Source: Anaerolineales bacterium (GTDB lineage: Bacteria > Chloroflexota > Anaerolineae > Anaerolineales > UBA4823). Taken from it: a DNA stretch of 64,000 bases. The translations under genes were made by a program, and so were the position numbers. Below are positions 53,057 to 62,474 of this stretch, piece after piece. The DNA lies in assembly GCA_016929095.1 (NCBI GenBank), contig JAFGJM010000011.1, positions 100,641 through 164,640 of the forward strand, written 5' to 3'. How positions within the stretch are numbered: the stretch's first letter is position 1; every line of letters begins with the position of its first letter. The notes beneath the pieces were generated by a model. It was not told where the DNA came from, did no database searches, and saw nothing but the letters and a program-made list of their open reading frames with translations.

Positions 53057-55278
53057 CCCCGACCCTCCTGCGCAATTTCTTTACGTTGTTTCATCAATGT
53101 CGAAATTATTGAATAACCGCTGCCAATCACGATCAGCAAAATCGCAATCATGACCGCCGCATTAAACGGGGACCAATGTTTGGTCGCAACCCCAGGTCGA
53201 TTGATGATTTTTTCAAAAGCGGCGCCTCCCATAATTCCCGTAACCATGCCGCTTACCTGTTTGGGTATTGTTTCATAATATGGGCGCACCATTGGTTCAG
53301 CCTGCGCACTGAGAACCATGATCATAGGCTTGTTTTCGAGAGATGGTTGTACTTGCTCAACCCAGGCGCGGGCTGTATCCGGATCGTCAGTGGCAACGAC
53401 AACCAGAGCAAAATCCGAAATTTTATTGATGTTGCTTAACCAGGAGGCAGCCCAAATCGGTTTTCCATCAGCACCCTGGTTGAAAAATCGTCGCGGCTGA
53501 TTAGCAAATCCGTTCAATCCGGTTGTTCCACCAGCAATGTAGCCCAAAGTGATATATTGCTCATTTTCCAAATATTGATGCCCCAGGTTTTTATTGACCT
53601 GCGAGATCAGACGTTCAATTTGAGCTGGGCCTGTCGGATTGGTTGATACCATTGCTAATGAAGCACCCTTAACCATCAACTCATCCAGAACAACGGATAA
53701 AGCTGTTTCCATTTCCCCTGTATAACCAGGCTGATAATCTACTGCCAGTAATACCGGCGATCCATGAGACATCGCATTGAGAATATTGATCGCATCTAGG
53801 GTTTCGGACGGCGGCGTTGAGATGATACCCAGGTTTATCCCAAACAATCGCACCCCTATGATCGTAATACATAAGATCAAAAAGAGAACAATGCGAATAA
53901 TGTTTTGTGGGGCAATAATTTGCTTTTCACCGGGAATTCCGGATACTCCCTCACCGCTTAATAACTCTTCAAATACCGATGTTTGATGGCGTTGTTTTTC
54001 TGTTATCTCAAGGACATCTGTAATCGCCGAAGGTTTTCTGGATTTGGCAATATCAGGCTCAGCAGGCAATACACTATACAAACCGGCTAACGGTCCTGCG
54101 CCTTCTAATTTTTTCTTTTCAGCTTTAAATATCAACTCGGGTTTGGCTGGTTTTTCTACCGTCTCAGCTGGGCGATAGGCTTCCAGCCACTCTGGTACGA
54201 CTGCGGAAGTAATTTCCGTATCTGCCTCTGATTCTGGTTCCGTTTCAACAGGCGCTTCGGTTTCTATCCCTTCTTCTCCGGTAATAGAAATCCCCTCCAG
54301 CCAGTCCGGTATATTATCCCCCTGCTCTAATTCTTCTTCGGAAGTAAATGGCGAAGCCGTCTTCGGAAAGATGTCCTCAGGCAGCTCTTCTTGAATTACG
54401 GCTGCCTCTGAAGAGGTCTCCTCCTCGAAATCAAAATCGAAGGTATCTACTTCATCAAATAAACCAGATAATTCGGAGGAGAACAGGGATTCATCATCGA
54501 CAGCCTCGATTTCTTTTGCCTTTTCAGACAAAATGGGTTCAGCCTGAATAGTATCTTCATCTTCCAGCGTTGAAAGCCATGCCAGTAATGATCCATCTTC
54601 TTCTTTGTGCTCGAAGCGCAATTTTTCTTCAGGGAGTTCTTTCTCACTAACATCTGGAGGGGGTTCACTGGTAAACACAGATTTTCCGCTTAATTCAGCC
54701 ACCCAATCCGGGATATCCTGGCTGGATTCTTCCTCAGTTACAGGTGAAGGTTGAACTTCAACAGGCGGCGGCGCTGCACGCTCCGGGATTACCGGTCTTA
54801 GTCGATCTGTTTCTATATCATCCCCTTGTTGTCCCAAGCGGATCTTTCGCAGCCATTCCGGTTCATCGTCGATGGGGTGTGCATCTAATTTATCGGGTGA
54901 TAGCGCAGAAGTTTGAACTTTCTCCCCTTCTTGACGTAAATTATGCAGCCAATCTGGTACTTCGATTTTTTCTGCCTCTTCGGGCTCTTCAAAACCTCCT
55001 CCGCCCTCTCCGGTAATCCAGGCGGGTAACGCCTCTTCTTCTTCCGATTCTGATAGAAAATCTCCCTCCCGGATAGATTTTAGCCAATCCGGTACACTTC
55101 CCTCTTCCGCTTCTCGGTCCGCATCGTGAAAACTTTGTCCGATCTGCTCATCAGCATTATTTTCGGGTAATTGTGGATCCACCATGGATTTCAAGCGCGC
55201 CTGGCAATATTGACAGGTTTCCCGTTCAGAGGGATTGGGTTTTCCGCACATAGGGCAACGAATTTCTGCCATCTTCAT
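53053..55278 (-). CDS. Zinc-ribbon membrane protein with PDWL-type repeats
   Basis: A 741-aa protein in three parts. An N-terminal zinc ribbon (IRCPMCGKPNPSERETCQYC) heads a roughly 450-residue acidic, probably disordered region. That region carries about eight spaced copies of a short amphipathic motif: PDWLKSI, PAWITGE, PDWLHNL, PEWLRKI, PDWVAEL, LAWLSTL, PDWLEGI, PEWLEAY. A transmembrane helix follows (IIRIVLFLILCITIIGVRLF), then an extracytoplasmic alpha/beta domain of about 230 residues (VLLAVDYQPGYTGEME; GYIAGGTTGLNGFA), and a C-terminal helix. The ATG at 55278 directly follows the upstream stop (TGAAATG). The function is unknown; the repeats look like docking motifs. Confidence 0.75.
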   Translation of the reverse strand: MKMAEIRCPMCGKPNPSERETCQYCQARLKSMVDPQLPENNADEQIGQSFHDADREAEEGSVPDWLKSIREGDFLSESEEEEALPAWITGEGGGGFEEPEEAEKIEVPDWLHNLRQEGEKVQTSALSPDKLDAHPIDDEPEWLRKIRLGQQGDDIETDRLRPVIPERAAPPPVEVQPSPVTEEESSQDIPDWVAELSGKSVFTSEPPPDVSEKELPEEKLRFEHKEEDGSLLAWLSTLEDEDTIQAEPILSEKAKEIEAVDDESLFSSELSGLFDEVDTFDFDFEEETSSEAAVIQEELPEDIFPKTASPFTSEEELEQGDNIPDWLEGISITGEEGIETEAPVETEPESEADTEITSAVVPEWLEAYRPAETVEKPAKPELIFKAEKKKLEGAGPLAGLYSVLPAEPDIAKSRKPSAITDVLEITEKQRHQTSVFEELLSGEGVSGIPGEKQIIAPQNIIRIVLFLILCITIIGVRLFGINLGIISTPPSETLDAINILNAMSHGSPVLLAVDYQPGYTGEMETALSVVLDELMVKGASLAMVSTNPTGPAQIERLISQVNKNLGHQYLENEQYITLGYIAGGTTGLNGFANQPRRFFNQGADGKPIWAASWLSNINKISDFALVVVATDDPDTARAWVEQVQPSLENKPMIMVLSAQAEPMVRPYYETIPKQVSGMVTGIMGGAAFEKIINRPGVATKHWSPFNAAVMIAILLIVIGSGYSIISTLMKQRKEIAQEGRG

Positions 55279-55279
55279 T

Positions 55280-55915
55280 TCATCCGTTATACGGGCGATC
55301 TGCACCCATGAGCACGCGCAAGCCGGTAGCCATCGCCCCTAAAGCAACACCTATCAAGATACCCCGAGCGCCTCCAACAACTGGAATCTGGATCAATAAT
55401 GCGCGTATCCCATCCGAGCCGGACAGCCCAGGTATTTGTAAACCCATGATCGAAACGCTCCCCAACAGTACAACCAATGTTGTCGAAATAAAAACAACTG
55501 AAAAAAGTGTGATGCCCCGCCTGAAGAGGCGGATGCATGCATATAGCAATACCACAGCGATAACCCCTAACAAACTGGCTTCAATGGGAAATATGACGTT
55601 GTTATACAACCATTGCGATACTTCTCCCGTAGGACCAAAAAAACCGACGGCTAAAAAAGTAAGCCCCATCGAAAGCAACAATATAACACTGTAAATATCA
55701 CCAGTTGCCTGGGTGGAAATCTTTCTGACATGTACATAACCTAAATTCAAAATACCGATCACCAATGCCAAAGCAGAGAGAATAACTGCCCAATGCAAAA
55801 ACACTTCACGTAGGGATACGAGAACAGGGATTTTTATGAAACTCCCTATCAAAACAATTATCCCAATGGCAATGGCGATAGAAGTGGAAATCGCCGCTTT
55901 AATATTCCATTTCAT
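55280..55915 (-). CDS. Polytopic membrane protein of MutL-type cluster
   Basis: A 211-aa membrane protein with about six hydrophobic segments, such as IAIAIGIIVLIGSFIKIPVL, WAVILSALALVIGILNLGYV and GITLFSVVFISTTLVVLLGS, and a short cytoplasmic tail. No family is recognised. Start and stop are coupled to both neighbours (4-bp overlap upstream, adjacent start downstream). Together with the 234-aa protein it suggests a multi-subunit membrane complex. Confidence 0.7.
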   Translation of the reverse strand: MKWNIKAAISTSIAIAIGIIVLIGSFIKIPVLVSLREVFLHWAVILSALALVIGILNLGYVHVRKISTQATGDIYSVILLLSMGLTFLAVGFFGPTGEVSQWLYNNVIFPIEASLLGVIAVVLLYACIRLFRRGITLFSVVFISTTLVVLLGSVSIMGLQIPGLSGSDGIRALLIQIPVVGGARGILIGVALGAMATGLRVLMGADRPYNG

Positions 55916-56661
55916 AACACACCCAGTAACTTAAGAAAAGCCCCGCCCAATATTACCAGGATAAGAACCCACCGTGCTATATCTTGAACTAATACACTGG
56001 TTGTGTGCATCGTACCACTATTCAAGTAAGCGCCAGTGGCAAATATTTCCTCCCCGATGATCGGTTCTTTAGCTGTTGCATAGATTACAGCTTGTGCAGG
56101 GATATTATCACTACCCGCCAATGAAATACTGCCCGATCTTTCAGCGGCATCTAAAATTAAACTTACTTCACTTCCAAAATGACCCAATAAGACATTGGTC
56201 GAAACCTGTTCATCATATATAACTGGCGTTGTACCCACTGCATACGATAGCGGCGTGAGTCCCGCCAATTGACCCATGTATGGATCATACCGGCTTTCCG
56301 CTTTAATGGATCGATATACATCATGCAGCACATCCTGCGATAGTATGGCGATTGAATTATCTCCACTGGTTGCTAAAGGCGGTTTATCGCTGAATAAACT
56401 TACCTTGGTGATCCTCTCGAGAGCGTTTAACCCCACTAATGCCGAAGCACTTTCGGGATTAATGATGCCAGACCTGCCAATCGAGAGATGCAGCCTTGTT
56501 CCTGCTTCTACCGATAATCCAATTGCCCTTCCCAATTTTGAAAATGCAAAGATTTCACGTAAATGAAATGGCGGTCTTTTTTTGCTCAGCAAATTGAACG
56601 CTGCCATCAGGCTGCCAAATGCAAGAACAAATATTAAACCCGGTAACAATTCGATATTCAC
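55912..56661 (-). CDS. DUF6754-like membrane-anchored protein
   Basis: A 249-aa protein with an N-terminal transmembrane helix (LLPGLIFVLAFGSLMAAFNLL), a soluble domain and a C-terminal helix (WVLILVILGGAFLKLLGVL). Conserved-looking stretches are GLSVEAGTRLHLSIG, LLGHFGSEVSLILDAAER, GSDNIPAQAVIYATA and IIGEEIFATGAYLNSG. I associate the pattern with DUF6754 from memory; the function is unknown. It overlaps both flanking genes by four bases. Confidence 0.7.
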   Translation of the reverse strand: MNIELLPGLIFVLAFGSLMAAFNLLSKKRPPFHLREIFAFSKLGRAIGLSVEAGTRLHLSIGRSGIINPESASALVGLNALERITKVSLFSDKPPLATSGDNSIAILSQDVLHDVYRSIKAESRYDPYMGQLAGLTPLSYAVGTTPVIYDEQVSTNVLLGHFGSEVSLILDAAERSGSISLAGSDNIPAQAVIYATAKEPIIGEEIFATGAYLNSGTMHTTSVLVQDIARWVLILVILGGAFLKLLGVL

Positions 56662-56912
56662 CTGGGTTCAGCCTCCCTTAATGAAGAAATAAATCGATGT
56701 GTTTGAGCAGGGTCTTCCAATATCCCTGTGATCGCCATAATTTTTTGATCCGATACCAAATTTTTTAAAAAAGGTTGACACAAGTATATCACTTGTGCGC
56801 CAATCACATTTATTGGCCCGGAAACTTCCAAAAAAGTGGCTACCACATCTTGCATACCCCAATGGTGCAAGTTGTGTACCCAGGGTTTCCAAATTTGCTG
56901 AATTTCAACCAC
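56658..56912 (-). CDS. Small conserved hypothetical, first gene of MutL-type cluster (possibly leaderless)
   Basis: An 84-codon ORF from GTG at 56912 (the frame is open to 56930). The product reads VEIQQIWKPWVHNLHH, then DVVATFLEVSGPINVIGAQVIYLCQPFL and ends ILEDPAQTHRFISSLREAE. No family is recognised. A TATACT -10 box at 56924-56919 places the transcription start at or next to the GTG, so translation may be leaderless. Its stop overlaps the next start (ATGA). Confidence 0.55.
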   Translation of the reverse strand: MVEIQQIWKPWVHNLHHWGMQDVVATFLEVSGPINVIGAQVIYLCQPFLKNLVSDQKIMAITGILEDPAQTHRFISSLREAEPR

Positions 56913-56918
56913 GGTTAA

Positions 56919-56924
56919 AGTATA
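56919..56924 (-). promoter_or_regulatory. -10 box of MutL-type cluster
   Basis: TATACT on the minus strand, seven bases before the GTG at 56912. No good -35 element was found 16-18 bp upstream. Confidence 0.4.
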
Positions 56925-57114
56925 GCACAAATGAAACTTATCCGGTTAAAACAAATGTTAACCGAAAATCGCCCATGTTTGTCTGAAATATGACAGGTCG
57001 CAGTTTTTTTTGTGCATTTAATTACTATCTGAATGGGGCAAGGCAAGATAAACTTATAAGTTGGTGCTTAGTATTTTAATTCACGAGTTAATCTCGATTC
57101 TTATGGAGAAAAAT

Positions 57115-60100
57115 ATGAAAAAAAATATGATCACGATTGATGGCAATGAAGCCACGGCATATGTCGCCCATAAATTGAGCGAAGTAATCGCCATATACCC
57201 GATTACTCCCTCATCAAATATGGGCGAATTTGCCGATGAATGGTCTGCGTTGAAACGCAAAAACATTTGGGGCACTGTGCCATTGGTCATGGAAATGCAA
57301 TCAGAAGGCGGAGCAGCAGGAGCAGTACATGGCGCGCTTCAAACGGGTTCGCTGACAACAACCTTTACCGCTTCCCAGGGCTTATTGCTCATGATCCCAA
57401 ATATGTTCAAGATAGCCGGTGAACTCACCCCCGCGGTATTTCACGTGTCGGCGCGTTCGGTTGCGACCCATGCGCTTTCTATCTTCGGTGATCACTCTGA
57501 TGTAATGGCAGCCCGCTCAACCGGTTTTGCTTTCTTATCTTCCTGCTCTGTGCAAGAAGCGCACGATCTGGCTGCGGTGGCACATGCCGCCACACTTGAA
57601 ACGCGTGTTCCGTTCGTACATTTCTTCGATGGTTTTCGTACTTCCCATGAAGTCAATAAAATCGAACAATTACCCGATGAAGTATTACGTAGCATGATCG
57701 ATGATAACATGGTACATGCACACCGCTCACGTGGTTTATCACCCGATCACCCGGTTTTACGCGGCACGGCGCAGAACCCCGATGTCTTCTTCCAGGAAAG
57801 GGAATCGGTTAACCCATACTATGATGCCTGCCCTGATATTGTCCAAAAAACCATGGATAAATTCGCCGGATTAACCGGTCACGCCTATCATTTGTTCGAT
57901 TATGTCGGTTCTCCCGATGCCGACCGGGTCATCATCATCATGGGTTCCGGCGCAGAAACAGCCGGTGAAACGGCTATGTATCTTTCCGAACGCGGCGAAA
58001 AAGTGGGTGTGATCAAAGTTCGCCTCTATCGACCTTTCTCGGTAAAGCATTTCCTGAAGACTCTGCCACCTACCGTAAAAAGCATCGCTGTGCTCGACCG
58101 TACGAAAGAACCCGGCGCCGCTGGCGAACCACTCTATCAAGATGTGGTTACAGCCATCAATGAAGGTCTGGCAGAGGGCAGCGCCCCTTATCATCAATTT
58201 GCCGACCGCCCATACCCACGCGTGATTGGCGGGCGCTATGGGCTTTCCTCGAAAGAATTCACACCCGCTATGGTAAAGGGAGTTTTCGACGAATTATCGA
58301 ATTTAGAACCCAAGAACCACTTCACAATCGGTATCATCGATGATGTGACCAACACCAGTTTGGATTATGATCACAATTTCCACATCGAAGCGCCGGAAAT
58401 CGTGCGAGCGGTCTTTTGGGGCTTGGGTTCCGATGGAACCGTTGGCGCTAACAAAAACTCGATCAAAATCATCGGTGAAGAAACCGATAACTATGCCCAG
58501 GGATATTTCTTCTATGACTCGAAAAAATCCGGCACAGTCACACTTTCTCACCTGCGTTTTGGTCCCAAACACATTCGAGCGCCGTATTTAATCGGTTCAG
58601 CTAATTTCGTCGCCTGCCACCAATTTTCATTCCTTGAGCGCTACAACGTCACAAAATACGCCGCCCCCGGCGCAGTCTTCCTGCTGAACAGTATCTATGG
58701 CCCTGATGAAGTGTGGGATGAAATGCCCAAAGAGACTCAGCAAGCCATTATCGATAAAAAGTTAAAATTTTATATTATCAATGCTTATGAAGTGGCTAAA
58801 GAAACGGGTATGGGTGGACGCATCAATACCATTATGCAGACCTGTTTCTTCTACATCAGCGGTGTTTTACCGCCAGAACAGGCTATTACTGAGATTAAAC
58901 ACGCCATTGAAAAAACATACGGTAAACGCGGCGAGGCAGTAGTCAAACAGAATTTTGCGGCGGTTGATCAGTCCATTGCGAATTTGCATGAGGTAAAAGT
59001 GCCTGAGAAAGCCACCAGCAAACTATCCCGCCGGCAACCAGTACCAGATGAAGCACCCGAGTATGTTCGAGATGTTATCGGCACGATCATTAAATTAGAT
59101 GGCGATACTTTACCGGTAAGCGCTTTCCCCGTTGATGGCACCTTCCCAACTGCTACGACCCAATGGGAAAAACGCAATATCACCCTGGAAATACCCATTT
59201 GGGAACCCGATCTTTGTATCCAATGCGGTAAGTGTTCATTTGTATGTCCACACGCAGTTATTCGGGAGAAAGTGTACGATCCTTCATACCTGGATAATGC
59301 ACCCGAAGGCTGGTTATCTATGGATGCAAAATGGAAAGAATTCCCGAATACCAAATACACCATAGCCGTTGCTCCCGAAGATTGCACTGGTTGCGGTTTA
59401 TGCATAGAAGTGTGTCCGGCAAAAGACAAAAGCCAGGTGGGTCGAAAAGCCATCAATATGGCGCCTCAACCACCCATCCGTAAAAGCGAAGCCGCAAAAT
59501 GGGATTATTTCCTATCCCTGCCTGAAGTTGATCGCACAGCCATCAGCCCTAAATCGGTTAAAAATTCCCAATTATTCCAACCGTTGTTTGAGTTCTCTGG
59601 TGCATGCGCCGGCTGCGGCGAAACTCCTTACATTAAACTATTGACCCAACTATTTGGCGACCGGATCGTTATCGGGAATGCCACGGGGTGTTCTTCAATT
59701 TACGGTGCCAATTTACCTACCACCCCCTACTCTAAAAACAAAGATGGGCGTGGTCCTGCCTGGTCGAATTCCTTGTTTGAGGATAACGCCGAATTTGGCC
59801 TGGGTATGCGCCTCACCATCGATAAACAACTTGAACAAGCAGGCGAACTACTTCCTCAGGTTGCATCGACCGTTGGACAAGACCTGGTAGACGCCATCCT
59901 GAATGCCGACCAAACCACTGAAGCCGGTATTCAAGCCCAGCGTGAACGGGTAGCATTACTCAAGCAAAAATTGGCAAATGTCGATACAATCCAGGCAAAG
60001 AATCTGGTATCCCTGGCAGACGTGTTGGTGCGTAAGAGTGTTTGGATTTTAGGCGGCGATGGCTGGGCTTATGACATCGGTTATGGTGGCCTCGACCATG

Positions 60101-60699
60101 TCATTGCTACCGGGAGAAACATCAACCTGTTGGTCTTAGATACTGAGGTGTATTCCAACACCGGTGGACAGGCATCCAAAGCCACACCCCGCGCAGCCGT
60201 CGCAAAATTTGCCGCTCAAGGCAAAGGGATGCCCAAGAAAGACCTGGGCATGATTGCCATGGCATACGGCTATGTATATGTCGCTCGTGTGGCATTCGGT
60301 GCCAGCGACCAACAAACCTTAAATGCCTTCCTCGAGGCAGATGCCTACGATGGGCCATCACTCATCATCGCTTATAGCCATTGCGCTATGCACGGTTATG
60401 ATCTGATTAAAGGCCTGGATCAACAAAAACTGGCTGTTCAATCAGGCGCCTGGCCTCTTTATCGCTTCAATCCAACCCTGGCAAAAGAAGGGAAGAATCC
60501 ATTGACGATCGATTCTAAAGAGCCCTCTATTCCGGTTGAACAATATGCCTATAACGAATCCCGTTATCGCATGCTCCTGAAAAGCGATGAACAGCGGGCA
60601 GAAACATTAATGAAGCTGGCTGAGAAAGATGCTCGTCAGCGATGGGATCTCTATCGACAAATGGCAGCTATGATCTATGAAGGAGATGAGAAAGGATAA
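57115..60699 (+). CDS. nifJ: Pyruvate:ferredoxin (flavodoxin) oxidoreductase
   Basis: A 1194-aa single-chain PFOR that converts pyruvate and CoA to acetyl-CoA, CO2 and reduced ferredoxin; it marks an anaerobic lifestyle. Domain order is standard: N-terminal domain (IDGNEATAYVAHKLSEVIAI; YPITPSSNMGE), transketolase-like domain, gamma domain (RAVFWGLGSDGTVGANKNSIK), then two 4Fe-4S clusters (CIQCGKCSFVCP near 700; CTGCGLCIEVCP near 755), and the TPP domain with CAGCGETPY and GGDGWAYDIGYGGLDHV. The ATG at 57115 is preceded by GGAG and matches the family N-terminus; in-frame codons back to 57061 do not. Confidence 0.96.
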   Translation: MKKNMITIDGNEATAYVAHKLSEVIAIYPITPSSNMGEFADEWSALKRKNIWGTVPLVMEMQSEGGAAGAVHGALQTGSLTTTFTASQGLLLMIPNMFKIAGELTPAVFHVSARSVATHALSIFGDHSDVMAARSTGFAFLSSCSVQEAHDLAAVAHAATLETRVPFVHFFDGFRTSHEVNKIEQLPDEVLRSMIDDNMVHAHRSRGLSPDHPVLRGTAQNPDVFFQERESVNPYYDACPDIVQKTMDKFAGLTGHAYHLFDYVGSPDADRVIIIMGSGAETAGETAMYLSERGEKVGVIKVRLYRPFSVKHFLKTLPPTVKSIAVLDRTKEPGAAGEPLYQDVVTAINEGLAEGSAPYHQFADRPYPRVIGGRYGLSSKEFTPAMVKGVFDELSNLEPKNHFTIGIIDDVTNTSLDYDHNFHIEAPEIVRAVFWGLGSDGTVGANKNSIKIIGEETDNYAQGYFFYDSKKSGTVTLSHLRFGPKHIRAPYLIGSANFVACHQFSFLERYNVTKYAAPGAVFLLNSIYGPDEVWDEMPKETQQAIIDKKLKFYIINAYEVAKETGMGGRINTIMQTCFFYISGVLPPEQAITEIKHAIEKTYGKRGEAVVKQNFAAVDQSIANLHEVKVPEKATSKLSRRQPVPDEAPEYVRDVIGTIIKLDGDTLPVSAFPVDGTFPTATTQWEKRNITLEIPIWEPDLCIQCGKCSFVCPHAVIREKVYDPSYLDNAPEGWLSMDAKWKEFPNTKYTIAVAPEDCTGCGLCIEVCPAKDKSQVGRKAINMAPQPPIRKSEAAKWDYFLSLPEVDRTAISPKSVKNSQLFQPLFEFSGACAGCGETPYIKLLTQLFGDRIVIGNATGCSSIYGANLPTTPYSKNKDGRGPAWSNSLFEDNAEFGLGMRLTIDKQLEQAGELLPQVASTVGQDLVDAILNADQTTEAGIQAQRERVALLKQKLANVDTIQAKNLVSLADVLVRKSVWILGGDGWAYDIGYGGLDHVIATGRNINLLVLDTEVYSNTGGQASKATPRAAVAKFAAQGKGMPKKDLGMIAMAYGYVYVARVAFGASDQQTLNAFLEADAYDGPSLIIAYSHCAMHGYDLIKGLDQQKLAVQSGAWPLYRFNPTLAKEGKNPLTIDSKEPSIPVEQYAYNESRYRMLLKSDEQRAETLMKLAEKDARQRWDLYRQMAAMIYEGDEKG

Positions 60700-60704
60700 A
60701 AAAA

Positions 60705-61703
60705 ATGGTTGATCTTTCAACAAGTTATCTTGGGTTATCACTGAAGAATCCATTGATAGCTTCTGCTTCACCGCTTTCACAAAAGGTGAGCACCGTGCAA
60801 GCGCTTGAGCAAAAAGGCATTGCCGCAATTGTGGTGTATTCGCTGTTCGAAGAACAGATCACCATGGAAAGTTTGAAACTTCACGATGATCTCATGCGCA
60901 CCTCTGACACATTCGCGGAAGCACATACCGGATTCCCCGATTTAGGTCTTTATAAAATGGGGCCTGAACCGTATCTGGATCATTTGCGAGAGCTGAAAAA
61001 AGCGGTAAAGATCCCCGTCATCGCCAGCCTGAACGGCGTATCGCAGGGTGGATGGATCGATTATGCTCAAAAGATCGAGCAAACCGGCGTTGATGCGCTA
61101 GAGTTGAATATTTATTACCTGGTTACCGATCCGAACATTACCGCAGCACAGTTGGAAGATGATTACATCAACCTGGTTCGCAATATCCGTCAACGCCTCA
61201 GTATTCCCCTGGCTGTTAAACTGAGTCCCTTCTTTTCTTCGTTACCAAATTTTACAAAAAAGCTGGTTGAAGCGGGTGCTAATGGGCTGGTATTATTCAA
61301 CCGGTTTTATCAACCCGATTTCGATCTCGAAAATCTGGAGGTGGTTCCCCATTTAGTATTAAGCCATTCAGACGAATTACGCCTGCCATTAAGGTGGATT
61401 GCCATACTATACGGCAAGATTAAAGCCGATCTGGCTCTTACCAGCGGTGTGCACAACGCCGAAGATATGTTGAAATCACTCATGGCAGGCGCCAGTGTGG
61501 TCATGGTGGCGTCTGAATTTTTACAGAATGGAATCGATCAAGCCTCTAATTTATTAACCGATATGCAATCATGGTTGGAGGCGCATGAGTATATTTCGGT
61601 AAAGCAAATGATCGGCAGCATGAGTCAGCAAGCTGTAGCTGACCCGGCAACTTTTGAAAGGGTCAATTATATGAAGGTACTATCTTCGTATGTAAAAAGA
61701 TAG
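60705..61703 (+). CDS. Dihydroorotate dehydrogenase-like flavoprotein linked to nifJ
   Basis: A 332-aa TIM-barrel protein of the DHOD family. It starts LSTSYLGLSLKNPLIASASPLS, has VIASLNGVSQGGWIDYAQKIE, and the FMN-phosphate region SGVHNAEDMLKSLMAGASVVMVAS. Where true class 1 enzymes have LNxSCPN, this one reads LNIYYLVTDPN, so the usual catalytic segment is altered. It starts 5 bp after nifJ. It may be a flavoprotein working with PFOR rather than a pyrimidine-pathway enzyme; this is inference. Confidence 0.82.
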   Translation: MVDLSTSYLGLSLKNPLIASASPLSQKVSTVQALEQKGIAAIVVYSLFEEQITMESLKLHDDLMRTSDTFAEAHTGFPDLGLYKMGPEPYLDHLRELKKAVKIPVIASLNGVSQGGWIDYAQKIEQTGVDALELNIYYLVTDPNITAAQLEDDYINLVRNIRQRLSIPLAVKLSPFFSSLPNFTKKLVEAGANGLVLFNRFYQPDFDLENLEVVPHLVLSHSDELRLPLRWIAILYGKIKADLALTSGVHNAEDMLKSLMAGASVVMVASEFLQNGIDQASNLLTDMQSWLEAHEYISVKQMIGSMSQQAVADPATFERVNYMKVLSSYVKR

Positions 61704-61726
61704 AAACCATAAGAAGAAAAAATAAA

Positions 61727-61760
61727 AAACACTCTGTCTGAAATAACCAGAGTGTTTTTT
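61727..61760. terminator. Bidirectional terminator between DHOD-like gene and infA
   Basis: AAACACTCTG pairs with CAGAGTGTTT around an 11-nt loop, with a T-run after it on both strands. Confidence 0.85.
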
Positions 61761-61800
61761 GTTTATTTATAATCCGGAGTTTACAAATATGGAAAAGCTT

Positions 61801-62055
61801 TTATTCTTCTTCTGTTTCACCAATATCGGAATACTTCTTATGCCGATAGACAATTCTTCCACGCGAAAGATCGTAAGGTGACATTTCAACTCGCACTTTG
61901 TCTCCCAATAAAATGCGGATGTAATATTTACGCATCTTTCCTGAAAGATACGCTAAAACATCGTGGTCATTTTCCAGACGCACCTTAAACTGGGTGCCCG
62001 GCAACGCTTCGATGACCGTGCCCTCTACCTGGATTTTTCCTTCATCCTTTGCCAT
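61801..62055 (-). CDS. infA: Translation initiation factor IF-1
   Basis: An 84-aa S1-like OB-fold protein that binds the 30S A site. It has [53 protein letters not shown] and VYRHK. A short acidic tail (ETEEE) extends the usual 72 residues. GGAGGAG precedes the ATG. It follows rpsU by 53 bp, forming a two-gene translation operon. Confidence 0.96.
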   Translation of the reverse strand: MAKDEGKIQVEGTVIEALPGTQFKVRLENDHDVLAYLSGKMRKYYIRILLGDKVRVEMSPYDLSRGRIVYRHKKYSDIGETEEE

Positions 62056-62108
62056 TTCCTTACTCCTCCGGATTCAATATTCATAAAAAACCTAATTCTT
62101 CTCAACGA

Positions 62109-62306
62109 TTACTCAATATCGGTTACCTGCCGTCGTTTAAATCGGCGGACTGCTTTTTTCTTCTGAATGCGGCGTAATTCACTCTTAGAGACAAACCATC
62201 GTTTCCGGCGTACCGTGCTTAAAACACCACTCTTTGCCACTTTTTTACGGAATCGTTTTAATAACTGATCTTGCGATTCATTCGAGCGTAACATTACAGT
62301 TGTCAA
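62109..62306 (-). CDS. rpsU: 30S ribosomal protein S21
   Basis: A 65-aa S21 with the pattern VMLRSNESQDQLLKRFRKKV followed by a basic tail (LRRIQKKKAVRRFKRRQ). The start was set at TTG (62306), eight bases after AGGAGG; the GTG at 62315 overlaps the Shine-Dalgarno sequence itself and cannot be used with it. A terminator-like hairpin lies 40 bp upstream within the leader. Confidence 0.93.
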   Translation of the reverse strand: MTTVMLRSNESQDQLLKRFRKKVAKSGVLSTVRRKRWFVSKSELRRIQKKKAVRRFKRRQVTDIE

Positions 62307-62344
62307 TTTACTCACCTCCTTTCGTGAATAAAACTTCTACAAAT

Positions 62345-62378
62345 AAAAAAAAACGGTTGACATTCGCGAATGCAACCG
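62345..62378 (-). terminator. Terminator-like hairpin in rpsU leader
   Basis: On the minus strand CGGTTG-cATTCGCGAATgt-CAACCG is followed by nine T. It lies between the rpsU promoter and rpsU, so it is a candidate attenuator. Confidence 0.75.
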
Positions 62379-62474
62379 GAAGCAAGTTCTAGAGGAGAAA
62401 AAAACAATTACGAATAATGTATAAGTTCCTCCATTCAATCTTCAAACCACAGATGCAAACGTCGAATCATGAAT

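Noticed and set aside
59132..59365. Separate ORF inside nifJ
   Set aside because: It is a shadow frame across the ferredoxin domain of nifJ.
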